NCBI GenBank assembly: GCA_022592445.1
Contig: JABYQR010000132.1
Span: 1-64,000, forward strand
Direction: 5' to 3'
Source: Cytidiella melzeri
Taxonomy: Eukaryota; Basidiomycota; Agaricomycetes; Polyporales; Irpicaceae
DNA length: 64,000 nucleotides
Made by a program: the position numbers and the translations under genes. The notes beneath the pieces are model-generated. The model did no database searches, was not told the origin of the DNA, and saw nothing but the letters and a program-made list of their open reading frames with translations. Shown one piece after another: positions 43,384 to 55,864 of the stretch (position 1 is its first letter; each line of letters begins with the position of its first letter).

Positions 43384-46129
43384 ATGAACACTGGCATCGA
43401 GCCACTGGAAAAGGCTCTGTTGACCGGACAGTGGTCAGATCAAGTGCAAGGCCCAACTTGGCTGCTAGATCTAGGCAGGAACGTGGTCAACGGCGCTTTT
43501 CGCGAGGTCCTCACCTCGTCCCGCGCACGAGATGTATTCACCATCCGAGAGGCACTCCAGAACGTCCACGATGTACCTCTGGATGGGTGTTTCACGGCGC
43601 AGACAGAACTCTCTACAGAGCAGGAATATGTACGGCTGATACTGGGTGTCGCCTGCCTACATGCCTTTCTCCAAGCTAACTGGACAGGTCCCGATCTGGA
43701 TCTCAAGCCACTCGACGTCCTCGTCGTGCCGACAGGACTGAAGAGCGAGCTGACCGAGGACAGACTTTACTCAAAAGCAATAAAAGAGCTTGCGTGTGCT
43801 GGCGAACCTGCATACCATCTTACGGAATGCCCAGTCTTTCTGCGTTTAGCTGAGATCTGTCTCAATGCCCCTTTCTCTCACCTTGCATCCGCCGGGTGGT
43901 GGAGACTTCGTGTCTGGTCAGTCCATGAACATGTCCTCGACGAGCCCGTAGCCCCTCCTCCAGACTTGCTTCCTTTGATGGAGCCTTACAAAAAGCTTTC
44001 TGAGTCAGAGCCTGACTTGGTAGGGCAACTGCTGCTCGAGGAAGGTCTGCTGTATCACGACCTTTCGCAAGACCGACAGGCAGCGGAAATGTTCGTTCGC
44101 GCAGCCGCTACAACGAAGCTTGAATACGAGCTCACGGGGGCTCTCGGAAGGCGGACCAAGTTTCAACAATTCGACGTCAGCCAGCTCGTATTGCTGGCAG
44201 AATCACGGCGCCGGGACGGCGACACTCCTACGAATTTGTCGATGAACAACAACTCTCCTCCTCGGCCCACTCCAGAGACCCTTGCTCTCAATGACGACAC
44301 TCTCCTTGAACAAACGCAGTTCACAACCTCATCACCAGCCGCTCCTGGCTCTAGACTAACGCATCTTGATCCCTCCTCACAACCTCCTCTACACCCTCTG
44401 GACCAATGTATATTTCTGGCCATGTGTCTCAACGTCAAAAACATGTCTCCTTCACATGGGCTGACATCTGAGCAAATGTCACCGTATGTCGCTCGCGTCA
44501 TCGAGCATCCTCGAAACTGGTCCATACACACGATTGCGCTCCTCCTCCGTTCTCGACTCGAGGCAAATAGGACGCGGACCATTGACCGTTCGACGCTTCA
44601 ACTGCAAGCGCTTGTCGATCAGATGCCCACCGCCGACTCGTCTGTTGCAGAACGACTGCTCTACATCCACTCGATACCGCTCCCCAGCAAATGGCAGATG
44701 CAGAGAGAACTCGCGCTCCGCTTTCTCTCTCTTGGTGTCGTCAAATCTGCACTGGAGATTTTTGAACGTTTGGAGATGTGGGAGGAGGTCGTCAAATGTT
44801 GGCAGAGCATGGAACAATCGACGAAGGCTATCGCCATTGTGCGCGACCTGTTGGAGGGTAAAAAGGCGGAAGCTGACGCCGTCATCGCGAGGGGAAAGAC
44901 GAGTTCAGAGAATCGCAAGCAGACGCTGGATGCTGCCCGGGAGGCCAAACTCTGGGCTCTACTTGGAGACCTTGAGCCTGAGCACGCGCTAAAGCACTAT
45001 ACGCATGCCTGGGAAGTGTCCAAGGAGACATCTGGGAGGGCGATGAGATCGCTCGGTGGGTATTACTTTGCCCGAGGAGACTATCCGAACGCCATCGTAT
45101 GCCTGCGCAAGGCGGTGAAAATCAATCCGTTGTATTCACGCTCGTGGTTCATCTTAGGATGTGCCCATGTACGTGTGGAGGACTGGGAGGGTGCGCGAGA
45201 AGCATTCGCACGGTGCGTCAGCATCGATGATGAAGACGGAGAGAGTTGGAATAATTTGGCGAGCGTTTACCTCCGACTGGGCGAGGCAGGGCACAGAGTT
45301 ATAGAAGCGGAACAGACGGCAGATGACGAGGTATTTGATCCAAGATTCTTCAAACCACGGTCATAGCTCACCCTTGGTGATGTTGATACTGTCACAGGTA
45401 GCTGATTCTGTTGCCACAGAGGAAGTCGAATCAGGGCGCATCCCGTTCACCAACAAACTCCTGGCTTTCCGCGCGCTGAAACAAGGGCTAAAATTCCATC
45501 GCGAGAACTGGCGTATGTGGATCAACTACATGATAGTGGCGATGGACGTTGGAGAACTCTCTGAAGCATGTCGCGCTCTAGCACGTGTGGTAGAAGAGCG
45601 TGCCGCAAAGGACGGAGCTGCATGCGTCGATGTCGAGGTTCTCGAACGCCTAGTAGATGCTGCTACTAGAGGGGAGGCAGAACCAACATCTGTCAATAGA
45701 GACAACGTAAGTTTGGTGGAGCAAGATCCTAGAGCAGGGCTACTCAGGCAAGTGTCAGACCTCCTGGACCGCGTTATCCTTCCGCGTGTATCTTCCGGCC
45801 GAATATTCCGTGCCAAAGCTCGTCTGCTGACGGCTCAGGGCCTGTGGGAAGAAGCGATCCAGATGTACCTAAACGCCTACCGGTCCAGCTCAGCGGGAAC
45901 GATAGAGAAGGGGGAGACAGACGTGCAGAAGTGGAAAGATGCTGTGAACGAAGTGGAGGAGATAGTTGATGTCCTGAGGAACTTTGGTCCACGCGTGGAA
46001 GGTTCAAAGTGGCGTTTACAGGCACGCAGTGTCATCAGGACCTTCATGGGTCGCACGAAGGACTTTGAGGACGAGCCGGACTGGTCACGTTTGGTGCGGC
46101 TCCAAGAAGACCTGCGTCAAGAAGATTAG
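43384..46129 (+). CDS. TTC27: TTC27/EMW1 tetratricopeptide protein
   Basis: Two exons, 43384-45330 and 45398-46129, give 892 aa. The N-terminal half is helical with QLLLEEGLLYHDLSQDRQAAEMF and PLHPLDQCIFLAMCL. The TPR core near residues 550-660 includes YYFARGDYPNAIVCLRKAVK, PLYSRSWFILGCAHVRVEDW and DDEDGESWNNLASVYLRLGE. After the intron, AFRALKQGLKFHRENWRMW and NYMIVAMDVGELSEACRAL continue the repeats, as in TTC27/Emw1. Emw1 is essential in yeast and linked to cell-wall integrity. A role as a co-chaperone-like scaffold is family knowledge, not visible here. The intron starts GTATTT, and failure to splice it adds 11 residues and a stop. Confidence 0.85.
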
Positions 46130-46414
46130 ATATTGGGAGATGCATACTGCGACGAGGACGGAAGTGAGGTCGGAAGAGGACCTCGCAGGGACGCACGTGT
46201 CAGCGTTCGGTGATGGTTTCGCATACCATTGTGAACGTGGCCATAGCGATCGCAAACGCTATGTCGCCTGCGACCGCGATGTGATGTGTGGCTCAATAGG
46301 TGTGATAGGGAGACTAGAGCTACAGCGTCGGTGTCTATATACAGATGATGCAAAAACATGTTGTAAACATAGCATTGAATGCAAAATAGATAATCCACCC
46401 AATTGTACTTATTT

Positions 46415-47163
46415 TCACCAATTCAGACTTTGCGATATGCGATTGAGGGTCAAGGTTGTAAGAAGCTCGGTCACCACCGGAAGTGCAGCGTGCTTCAGAG
46501 ATAAACGAGCGTTGAATAGATCGTCGGGCTGTCCTACTTCCCACACCGCGACGACGACGTTTTTGTTATCGTAGCACTTCAACGTGAAGGGTCAGCAACA
46601 GGCAGACACTCTCAAGCAACGCAAGTGGCTACCTCGTATCTTGCAGGGGAAATTTTCCACTTGTATTCTTTACCGCTTTGCGTGACAAATAACCGGCTAT
46701 ATTGCAGGTTCCTCAGGTCACTCGTAGACTTTTTGTGTTTAGGATCGAATTACTCACGTGTTGGCGTCCCGCTTCTGCTTCATTGCGCTCGTCATGGGTT
46801 GAGAGGGACTGTTGCCGTACGCCAGATGGCCCGGACGACGTGAAGGCCCAAAGTAAAAGAACGAAGATGCTGGACCCATGATGTCGGGGTGTTGCTGAGA
46901 CCACAACGCTTCCCGTGTCAATTTGAGGATTAGATTCGGGTGCTCCTCTACCTATTCACAGAAATCAATATGAAAAATTATTGCAGTTGTTGAAATCCTG
47001 AGTAGTACCTGTGTTCTGTAATTTAGACAGAACGTCAGCATAACGGTCCAGGGTTTGTGCAAGATACGACTAACATTGTGAAAGCAAGCCGGCTCTCCAG
47101 ATCTTCAAAGCGCGCGTCCCATGGCTCGATGCCGTATTGGAGGAGAACATGAGTCCCTGACAT
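46415..47163 (-). CDS. Small DUF6593-like protein with 7-nt microexon
   Basis: Five exons, 47163-47075, 47015-47009, 46951-46758, 46711-46633 and 46576-46415, join to 176 aa. Exon 2 is only AACACAG. It is flanked by AG and GT and is needed to restore the frame (FTITQ-VEEHPN). The C-terminal beta-rich part, with LFVTQSGKEYKWKIS, CYDNKNVVVAVWEVGQP and LSLKHAALPVVTELLTTLT, resembles basidiomycete DUF6593 proteins. That assignment is from memory of the pattern and moderate. No signal peptide or membrane segment. Function unknown. Confidence 0.65.
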
Positions 47164-47774
47164 GTTATCGCAGAGGGAAAACAGCGAAGAAAGAATGGAG
47201 AGGAGGCGAAAGATGTGACTTGGGAAGCTGTCCGCATCCCCTCATTATAAGTTTGCACGAACAAGGCCGGCCCATAAAAGGAGCGATAACAGAGAACAAT
47301 GTTCTATAGCACATCCATCATCCACGTGGCATCTGCATCTCTACGGCTCTTCTGTTTTTTCTTCTAGCTGTGTCCGTGAACGCCTTTCTCCCGGTAGTCT
47401 CACGGGTACACTTCAATGAGGGTGATAAGATGGCAACTGCATTTCTGACTTGTTCATTGATTCAAATTGCAACCGTCTAGTACAGTTGTAAGAAGTGTAG
47501 TTAATGGTTGAGTTCGCGGCCATTCGGACAGCGGCGATCGCACCGAGCGTTTTACTTGGTAATCTGGTGTTCAGACCCTCGTTGAAAGCGGATTGGCGAG
47601 CTCCCCGCGGCTGTTCAGTCTCTGTGAGCGCGGAGCGGAGGTTATCCGGCCATACGATCAACCGGTCTGCGAGGAATAAGGTAAGGAGTCTACAACGACC
47701 GAATCCGGTGTAAGGTGCTCACCCTGAGAATATAACAAACAAATGGACTGCGCGCGCCGTTCCAAACGTAACAC
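47164..47774. other. Intergenic, no gene recognised
   Basis: 611 bp between the DUF6593-like start and the EMC6 stop. A 69-codon basic frame (47504-47713, plus) is present but shows no family features and no splice partner. Confidence 0.4.
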
Positions 47775-48210
47775 CTAATCATAGACTGGGAACGTTCAAC
47801 ATCAATGCAACATAGTGTAGACAGAATGTTGGTTTCCTACCGTGAATTATGCCTGCAACAATGTATTAGTGCGTGAAGCAGACACAGCTCGTGGGTGACA
47901 TACCGTAGAATAGAGTCCAGACCAGCAGGAAGGAGAACATGTTTTCCTGTCCCGGGTTCAGCAGATCCCACAGTCCTCCTGGTGCATATCTGGCCGGTTT
48001 CGCCTTGCATTTAACGTACAAGCAAGCGAATGTGAGGAGTGTTGAGAAGATGAAGAGGCCGAAACCAAGCCATGTCTCAAGTCCTAATGTTCCTGCGGTG
48101 GCACCAGCAACGCAAGACGACAAAAACTTGATCGTGTAGACCTTTGAACTGTTGAACTGAACGTTTGGCGGGTATAGGAATTGGGCAGAGTCGACAGAGT
48201 TGGTGGACAT
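47775..48210 (-). CDS. EMC6: ER membrane complex subunit EMC6
   Basis: Three exons: 48210-47904, then two tiny ones, 47854-47843 (12 nt) and 47785-47775 (11 nt), give 109 aa. Two or three membrane segments are visible (FLSSCVAGATAGTLGLETWL; GFGLFIFSTLLTFACLYV; FSFLLVWTLFYG). With both tiny exons the C-terminus is LFYG-IIH-VYD, the expected EMC6 end, which confirms the splicing. EMC6 is a core subunit of the ER membrane insertase. It is divergent from HOM2 with 152 bp between the starts. Confidence 0.88.
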
Positions 48211-48362
48211 GGTGGTCGTCGACGTGGGTGGTGTGAATCAAGCAACGCGAGTCACACAGAGTCACGCACCGCGTGTCACACGCTTAGATCTACCAGGCTT
48301 GATCGCAAGACCTCAACACCCTCATCCACCGAGAGACCACCTCTCGTCTCTACCTCTACACC

Positions 48363-49544
48363 ATGGGCTCGGATACGGAGGGAAAGAAAATTAGAGTCGG
48401 TGTTCTGGGGGCGACAGGCACCGTTGGGCAACGCTTTATTGTCCTACTCTCTGAACACCCGTATTTCGTTCTCCACGCACTCGGGGCGTCCTCTCGGTCA
48501 GCAGGCAAGCCTTACTCAAAAGCCGTGTCGTGGAAACAAGTCAAACCCATCCCTGCATTTGTCCGTGATATGGTTGTGCAGGAATGCAAACCTGAGCACT
48601 TCTCAGACTGCTCGGTGGTATTCTCTGGGCTCGATGCAGATGTGGCTGGTAATATCGGTGAGTTTCCCACTATCGTTGTGTTTGCGTTCTTCATGTCAAT
48701 CAGACACCCAACGCTCTTTTTAGAGGCTGCCTTTCGTCTGGCAGAGCTTGCTGTTTTCTCGAATGCAAAGAATTACAGGCGGGATCCATACGTACCCCTC
48801 ATCGTCCCTCTCGTCAATACCTCCCACTTCTCGATGATATCACAACAACAATCACTTCACAACCCCCCACTGAAGAAAGGTTTCATTGTCACAAACGCCA
48901 ACTGCAGCACAACTGGATTCGTCGTGCCTCTCGCTGCTCTCGAGAAGGCCTTCGGACCGATTGAGTCGTGTTTAATCACAACCATGCAAGCCATCTCAGG
49001 TGCCGGATACCCTGGGCTACCCAGCATGGATATATTGGACAATGTTGTGCCCTACATTAGCGGCGAGGAGGAAAAGATGGAGTGGGAGACCTTGAAGATC
49101 CTAGGTGGTATGACAACGGACGACGACGGTGTAAAATCCTTCGACATGCACTCCAAACAGCCTCTCCGCATCTCTGCATCCTGTAATCGCGTCCCTGTCC
49201 TCGAAGGTCACACAGAGTGTGTTTCCGTGCGATTCGCCAAGCGACCTCCACCGAGCCCGCAACAAGTGCGCGATGCGTTCCTGGCGTATACATCCGATGC
49301 ATACGCTTTGGGCTGCCCTTCCGCTCCCCGCCACACTGTTTTCGTGCACGAAGATCCCGACCGCCCTCAGCCGCGTCTCGATCGCGATTTCCAGCTGGGA
49401 GCAGGCGTCTGCGTGGGTCGTGTGCGGGAATGTAGGGTGCTCGATATCAAGTTTGTGGCCATGGCCAATAATGTGGCTATCGGTGCTGCAACGAGCAGTA
49501 TCATCAATGCGGAATTTGCTGTGTTGAAAGGCATTATCTCGTAA
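48363..49544 (+). CDS. HOM2: Aspartate-semialdehyde dehydrogenase
   Basis: Exons 48363-48657 and 48724-49544 give 371 aa. The NADP-binding start RVGVLGATGTVGQRFIVLL and LGASSRSAGKPY are typical. The catalytic cysteine lies in TNANCSTTGFVVPLAAL (about residue 158), followed by TMQAISGAGYPGLPSMDILD. The substrate-binding region has SCNRVPVLEGHTECVSVRF with the catalytic His. It converts aspartyl-4-phosphate to aspartate semialdehyde in threonine/methionine synthesis. The 66-nt intron (48658-48723) contains no stop and is a multiple of three, so the unspliced mRNA would insert 22 residues. The family alignment demands its removal. Confidence 0.93.
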   Translation: MGSDTEGKKIRVGVLGATGTVGQRFIVLLSEHPYFVLHALGASSRSAGKPYSKAVSWKQVKPIPAFVRDMVVQECKPEHFSDCSVVFSGLDADVAGNIGEFPTIVVFAFFMSIRHPTLFLEAAFRLAELAVFSNAKNYRRDPYVPLIVPLVNTSHFSMISQQQSLHNPPLKKGFIVTNANCSTTGFVVPLAALEKAFGPIESCLITTMQAISGAGYPGLPSMDILDNVVPYISGEEEKMEWETLKILGGMTTDDDGVKSFDMHSKQPLRISASCNRVPVLEGHTECVSVRFAKRPPPSPQQVRDAFLAYTSDAYALGCPSAPRHTVFVHEDPDRPQPRLDRDFQLGAGVCVGRVRECRVLDIKFVAMANNVAIGAATSSIINAEFAVLKGIIS

Positions 49545-49810
49545 GAGCTTCATTCGACATGATAGTGCGATAGTCCCAAGGTGTACTCTATTTACTGAAT
49601 TGACCATGTATCCTTAATCTCAGTTGAACCTGTCTGTGCACTTCAAAGGTGCGACATATTGTAATTGCTCTTGCTTGTGTATATTATCGTATTACGTAAC
49701 GAGCAATTTACTCTCCGCGGCTCAGTTGGCAGACTTACAAGACGTCTTGTAAATTCAAATTCTTGTGCTAGTACTTCGAGTTTTACCATAAATCTTCAAT
49801 TTCCTCGAAT
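49545..49810. promoter_or_regulatory. HOM2 3' region / RRP43 promoter with 18-bp palindrome
   Basis: A perfect palindrome TTACAAGACGTCTTGTAA sits at 49735-49752, 59 bp upstream of the RRP43 start. It has an ACGT core, as in bZIP sites. No other element is clear. Confidence 0.4.
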
Positions 49811-50946
49811 ATGGCGGCCGCGACAGCAACTCCATCTACAGAAAAAAATCCAATGGATCCACTCATCTTTCAACGCCTTCATCCAAGAGCATACCTAGAG
49901 CACTTCCTCGTGGACCAGCTGCGTCCTGACGGCCGCGAACCAGGACAGTGGCGGAGTATCTCTGTCGTTGTTGGTCCGTACAACGAGCGGAGTGTACCAC
50001 TGTCTAGCATACGTTCGAACTGATGCTATTCGTAGGACCCATCTCCACAGCAGACGGTTCTTCAGTTGTTCGCTTAGGCGCGACTACCGTCGTCTGCGGT
50101 GTAAAGGCAGAAATAGCCGAACCTGAACTAGACTCGCCCGACGACGGATTCATAGGTAGGATAGTGACAGGTACCCCTGGCTCTCTCTCTCTCATTAACT
50201 TTCAGTACCAAATTTGGATCTTCCTGCTATATGCTCCCCACGATTCAAACCTGGACCGCCGTCTGAAGACGCGCAAGTCCTCTCCGATCGGCTGAACGAG
50301 GTTTTGATAGCGTACGGTGGCCGTTTTGCTCTCATGAGTTCGAGAGGCTGACACAGCTTATAGCTCAGGCATACTATCAACAAAGTCACTGTGCATACGA
50401 CGAGGCAAGGCTGCGTGGGTTTTGTACATTGACGCAACGTGCATCAACTACGACGGCAATGTCTTTGACGCTACCCTATTGGCCATGGTAGCCGCACTCA
50501 AAAACAGTGCGTGCCCCATAACTGCACAGCTAAAATCGAACGATTGACACACTGACGAAAAATTGAAGCAACGCTGCCAAAGGCGACATACAACGAAGAT
50601 ACCTCTCGGACGACCTGTTCGAGAAAAGACATGCAGCCACTTCCGCTGAACAGACTCCCGATTTCCATGTCTTTCGGAACATTCGACTCGTGAGTATTTT
50701 CGACCATGCAGAGTCGCGATTGACAAACTGTCATACCCAAGGACGCACATCTTGACAGATCCAACTGCGTTCGAAGAACAACTACTAGATGCCACTTACA
50801 CCATCACGCTGGGTACCGATGGCGGAATCATCTCCATCACGCAGCTCGGTGCTGCATCTGTTGGGGCCCAGGATGTCTTATCACAGTGTATAAGTGCTGC
50901 GAAGGCTCGATGTGCAGAAGTAGCGAATATACCAGTCATGTCATAA
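49811..50946 (+). CDS. RRP43: Exosome core subunit RRP43
   Basis: Six exons (49811-49973, 50036-50155, 50206-50311, 50364-50506, 50569-50689, 50742-50946) join in phase to 285 aa. RNase PH-type blocks: LRPDGREPGQWRSISV, GPISTADGSSVVRLGATTVV and CGVKAEIAEPEL, then CIRRGKAAWVLYIDATCINY, DGNVFDATLLAMVAALKN, and near the end TDGGIISITQLGAASVGAQD. The catalytic residues of bacterial RNase PH are not conserved, as expected for the structural ring subunit. It works in the RNA exosome (3'-5' RNA processing and decay). Every intron is below 65 nt. Confidence 0.9.
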
Positions 50947-51170
50947 CTCCTAACAAGCTTGGCAAGAGGCTTTCGCAAAACCGGTACCGAGTCGGTTTGC
51001 ACCTCAACACAAAAAGTTGACCATCTTGAATAAGCATTCTATATACGTAAGATAGGTTCGAAGCACTTTCAAGCACAAGAAGACGGCTCTACTGTACTGA
51101 ATTACGGTTGAGTAGGGTAGTGGGAATAAAAATAAATAGCTATAATGAGCTGACTTTTGACCCGGTAGAA

Positions 51171-54100
51171 TTAGGCGGCGCGGCTAGCGGCCTTATGCTG
51201 CACGTAGCCGTCGATCATGCTCATCAGGTTGCCGCTAGCGTTGTTGTCAGGGAGCCATTCGCCATTGTTGACGCACAGGACCTTCATGCGGTTGTGATAA
51301 CGAAGGTTGGGGAGAAGCTTGGGGGTAATCAAGAAGTATTGGCCGGCATCTGCTTCGCAGGTGACATCCACCAGTGAGTTGTGCGCAGTGCGCTCGTATG
51401 AGACGTCCATGCCCTGATTGATCTCATCGACCAGACTGAACGGAGCCTTGGCATGTGCGGTCAGACTCATGAGGTATAGAATGGTGGTCAAAGACCGTTC
51501 CTAGAAACAATGAGACACATCGTCGGTTTTAAAGAGAGTACCACCTACCCCTCCAGATTGCCTCTCTGCGGACAGTAGCTGCATACGCTCACTGTCGCGA
51601 AACTTGACGTAAATCTCAATAGACCACTTGTCAAAGTCCTCGTGCGGCGCCACTTTGACTTCACCCGCGCACCCAATACCTACGTCAAAAGTACTCGTTA
51701 GCTATATTTGAACGAAGAATGAGATCGTATGAGTACGCACGATCGAACGCAGATGAGAATTTAGCCCCGATGTCATCGACAAGGGACATCAAGGCGGGCT
51801 CCCACTTGTCCTGTGGAGTGTCAGTTCTATCACCAATGTGCGGATCAAAGCCATGTATCCTTACCCGAGTGCGCTTGATTCTGTCTTGAACATTGCCCAT
51901 CTTCTCCTCCAGCTCTTCGATGCTTTGTGACAATTGGGCAATCTAAAACAGCATGAGGGGCTAGTGGTCGAGAAAAGCAGAGAGAAACTGACTTCCAGCT
52001 GTCGCTGCTTATATTGTTCTACAACACCTGCATTTGTATGCATATTCATTTCCAGCTGTGCTTTCAATGCACCGAGCTCTGCCTCAATCTCTTCTGCACT
52101 CCGCGGATCGCCGTTACCGGGACCGGCCTGTGGTCTCAAGTTAGAATCACCGTGGCAAATAGTATCAAGAGATCTTACGTCTTCAAGCTCATGAAATTTC
52201 TCTTTGGTCGGCTCACTCGCTGCATCTAGCTTCGCTGTGCTAATACGCATCTTCTCCCTAACGTCGAGCTTTGCCGCCTTGTATCTCTGGTTAGCTGTAT
52301 ATGTTTTAAGTAGAGCAAAGGTGCCGAATATACACTATACTGACCAACGGTAAAGCGAGCCATGGCTTCATCGTTCTCCTGCTTTTGATCGTGGCACAAC
52401 GCGTCTAATGCCGTCTTCTTAGCGCTAACTTGGAGATGCTCAATGCCGGCACGAGTGCAGTCGGCTTGCTCTTTTATAGCTTGTCGCATCAGCAGCTGGA
52501 AGGTACTTAGGGCCAATCAAGTTGCAGGTTCTTGGTAACTCACCTGATAGTCTCCCAAGATCTCCGCTCGTTGTACTGCCAATCTCAGGATGCTCCTCTT
52601 GAGCTGTGTTCTCTCCGTTTCGACGGATGGGGCCTCATGCAAACGTTGTAGCTCAGCCTCCGAGCTCGCTGTCAGGAGTTCAGTGTCGACGTGTCAAACT
52701 AAACTATGTCACACCCACTGAGGTTGAGCTTAGCCCTGTCGTATGCTCTAAGGAGGTTGGTGGCATGATCACGCTTAGCGAGAACGTTTTCCTTGGGAAA
52801 TGGTCAGTATAGCGCGGGAACAGTAATGAAACGACATACATATTGTTTCTTGGCTTCCCTATACTCGGTTTGAATTTCGCTATCCTCCTCAGATAACTTG
52901 TCCATCTCTGCTCTGCATATTCTTAGTCCATCCTGCGCTTCCGCTATAGCTTGATCGTGCTGCCTCTTAACATTAGGGTCAACTGTCGAACCAGCATAAT
53001 TAGTAAGCTGATAAAGCTGGTTCGGCATGGCTTACCAGCAGTTGTGGCTAAGTTCCTGGCTGGTGCAATCTCTCTTGTCTGGTTCTGCGCCAGCCGCTTA
53101 CCGTACTTAGACCGTTTCACATTGTTGTAAATCTTGCCAATGACGTAGCTGATGCTTCCATTTCTGGACAGTACGTTCATTGCTTGAGTAGGATCGACGC
53201 GTCTAGGGTCTAAAGCGATAGCCTGCGAGCGTTGAGCAACTTAGGGGTCGTCATTGACATGATGACGCTCACAGTACGATGAAGATTCAAAGCGCTCTGA
53301 AGCCACCATCTCATTCCTTCCGGACAGTCGACGTAATCCAAGGCGTACCCGTCGAATCCAAGACGATGGAGCTAACGTGGCTCAGCAACGCCTTGAATGA
53401 GAAGCGTGGGCCAAGTTCATACCTCTTCAACACCGAGAGGGGGCTGTGGATTTTGATTATGCGGCTTAGTACGGAACCATGTGTTGATCCGTGCCTTGCG
53501 ACCCAGTGCCTCCGGTGTATCTGCGACCAGCCTGTTTAGCAGCTGATAGTCTTCCTCACATTGTGCCACAAATGTCTAGTGCGATGGGTAAGCGGGTATT
53601 ATCAACAGACTTCAACAGAACGCACTTTAAGCTCGTTGGGGCCGAAAAACGCTTCAACACTGGCGGCGAAGCTCTGATTTGGGACCGTGATGGACAACAT
53701 CGCAGGTTCAAAAATTTCCATCTTGAATCGATGACGATTCTGCCTCAGCCACGCAACAGTGTCGCCACAGTCTCTGTCCCATTGTACCAAAGCCTGAAGT
53801 TTACGGTGGCTGGCGTCGTCAAGTTGTCTCAACCTACGCACTTGTTAGGCATGTCTATAACCTTGCAGTAACGTACTTACTTTCTCTGATTGTCGTCAAT
53901 GGCAGCCTTCAGAGACATCTCTTGGTCCACAAGCTCCTTCTGACTGTCTTGCAACCTTCGCTGTCGCTCTGTAATCCCTTGAGATGCCGCCCTTGCTGCG
54001 CTCTGTAAATATTGAGTTATCTGGACAAATAACATCAATTTGGCGACAAACCAGCTCTTGCTTCATAGCTTCCGTATCTCCGACTTCCGGAGGGCTGGCT

Positions 54101-55864
54101 ACTTCTTTTTTGAGTTTTGCGATCCTCTCCTTCATGCTTTCAATCCTTTTATGGCGATCTCGCTCGGCCTGGCGCAGATTCTCTAGCTTACTCTTGTGGT
54201 TCTCGGCTTCTTGATCCTAGGCGTACGTATGAGTGACGTTGTCCAGGTTCGAGCCTGCATTGCAGGTGACTTACCAAGGTCTCTGCGTCATCCCATCTCT
54301 TGCGCATGTTAGAGAACTTCAGCCGAGATGAGTTTTTCAATGCGTCTCGTCTCCTACTAATATCTTCAAACTGCGCTTTGAATGACCTATGCGGCAAATT
54401 GGTCATTGCTAGGTTTGAGATATGGCTTGAAACTCACTGTTGAAGTTGTAGGTAAGGGGCATGCTTTTTCTTCAGAGCCTCAAGCTGAGCAGCCAGCGGC
54501 CTCTGGGCTGCCTTCGTTTGTTCGTATAGATGAAGCGCTTCCAAGTATTCCTTGAATGGCAGGAGAATGTCAAGATACTCTATCTATGGTGTTTGGCTAC
54601 CGGTGAGCTTCTTCGTGAGTTACATGCGGCCACGCTCACCTCCCGCTCAATTTGTTGGCGTTCCTCGTACAGCTTCACGTCGCGCTCGAGATTGACGTTC
54701 CGCTGCTGGTCGTTCTGGAGCCGTGCTTGATCGCCCTCCAGTTTCTAGGAGCGAGATGTCAATACAAACTGTCTGAAAGATGCGAAGTATTACCTCTTGC
54801 ATGACCTTCAACTCTTTGCCTGATTCGATAAGTGTATCATGCCAGTTTGTTAGGTTGGCATTTCCTGCTGCCCGCTGTGTCTCCCTGAGGAGCTGGGGTC
54901 GCGTCATCGCAGCGAACTCCGCGACCTTGTCCTGAGGCAGGAATGAACTGATAGCGCACCGTCATTAGCTGCAGCGCGATGAGAATAACTTTGCTTCGCA
55001 CTTACCAGAGGTTTGTGACCTGTACGTTCAGATCCTGCATGCGTTGATTGACCTCCTTCCCTGTCACATTCGCCCCATTAATGGTAAACTGACTGCTCTT
55101 TGTCTGAGAGTTTAGAGTTCGCCTAACAACGATGTTTGGCCTTCCCTTGGAGCCCTTCAGCTCGATTTCAATATGACCATCCTCCTTGCCTAACTTGACG
55201 AAGGACTGGAGCTCAGACTGTCTTCCAAGAACCTAGATACAGGTATTTTAGCAAGTTACACACAATTTTGACTGAGCAGGCACTTACACTGGGCGGAAAA
55301 TTGAGACCTAAGCATATGGCGCATGCGATACTGCTTTTGCCAGTCCCGTTTGGACCCAAAATCATGTTGAGGTACGCGCCAGGCGAGAATTCGACATAAT
55401 CGTACGTGACGAAGTTCCTCAATTGAACGCGAACGATAGATCCAGGAATGTAACTAATAACTCATGTTAGTATACTGCGAGCATACCACTCAGCGGGAGA
55501 AAACATGCCCATCTACGTCTCGCGGGAGCGTGATTGGCTCAGCCTTGACCTTGCCTTTGTTGTCGCTCCCGGATGCTCGAGCGTCGCCTTGAGTATTGGC
55601 GCGAGCGCGCTTCCTACCCTTCGGTGAACCCTCGCCTTCGACATTATCGTCACCCTCCGCCCCTTCCCCATCCTCCTCCTCGTCGTAAGCGCCATTCTGG
55701 GTCTGTTGTAATACCTCCTCTTCCTCATCGTCGGACTCGACGCGTGCCCTTCTACCTTTGCCCTTGCCACTCATCTTTCCTGATTTGACTCTGGAGGCGA
55801 GCGAAACGCCGGAGTTCTCCTTCTGCGACCCGTCGGTTGATGCGGAATCAGGTCTACGGACCAT
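51171..55864 (-). CDS. SMC5: Structural maintenance of chromosomes protein SMC5
   Basis: Many short exons on the minus strand. The first (from 55864) encodes a disordered acidic N-terminus. The next has IVRVQLRNFVTYDYVEFSPG and the Walker A loop LGPNGTGKSSIACAI (about 55330-55370). Coiled-coil exons fill 52200-54900 with a hinge-like region about 53600-53840 (ITVPNQSFAASVEAFFGPNE). The last exons carry the ABC signature RQSGG-ERSLTTILYLMSL split by an intron (about 51497-51550), and FSLVDEINQGMDVSYERTAH, the Walker B/D-loop of SMC5. It is an ATPase of the SMC5/6 complex in recombination repair. I did not fix every exon. The extent of the gene is secure. Confidence 0.88.

Noticed and set aside
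47504..47713. 69-codon basic ORF between the DUF6593-like gene and EMC6
   Set aside because: No family features, no clear promoter or splice partner. Kept only as intergenic sequence.
49719..49790. tRNA-like stretch (GGCTCAGTTGGC... TTCAAATTC)
   Set aside because: A D-arm-like and a T-loop-like word occur, but the acceptor and anticodon stems do not pair. The 18-bp palindrome explains the apparent hairpin.
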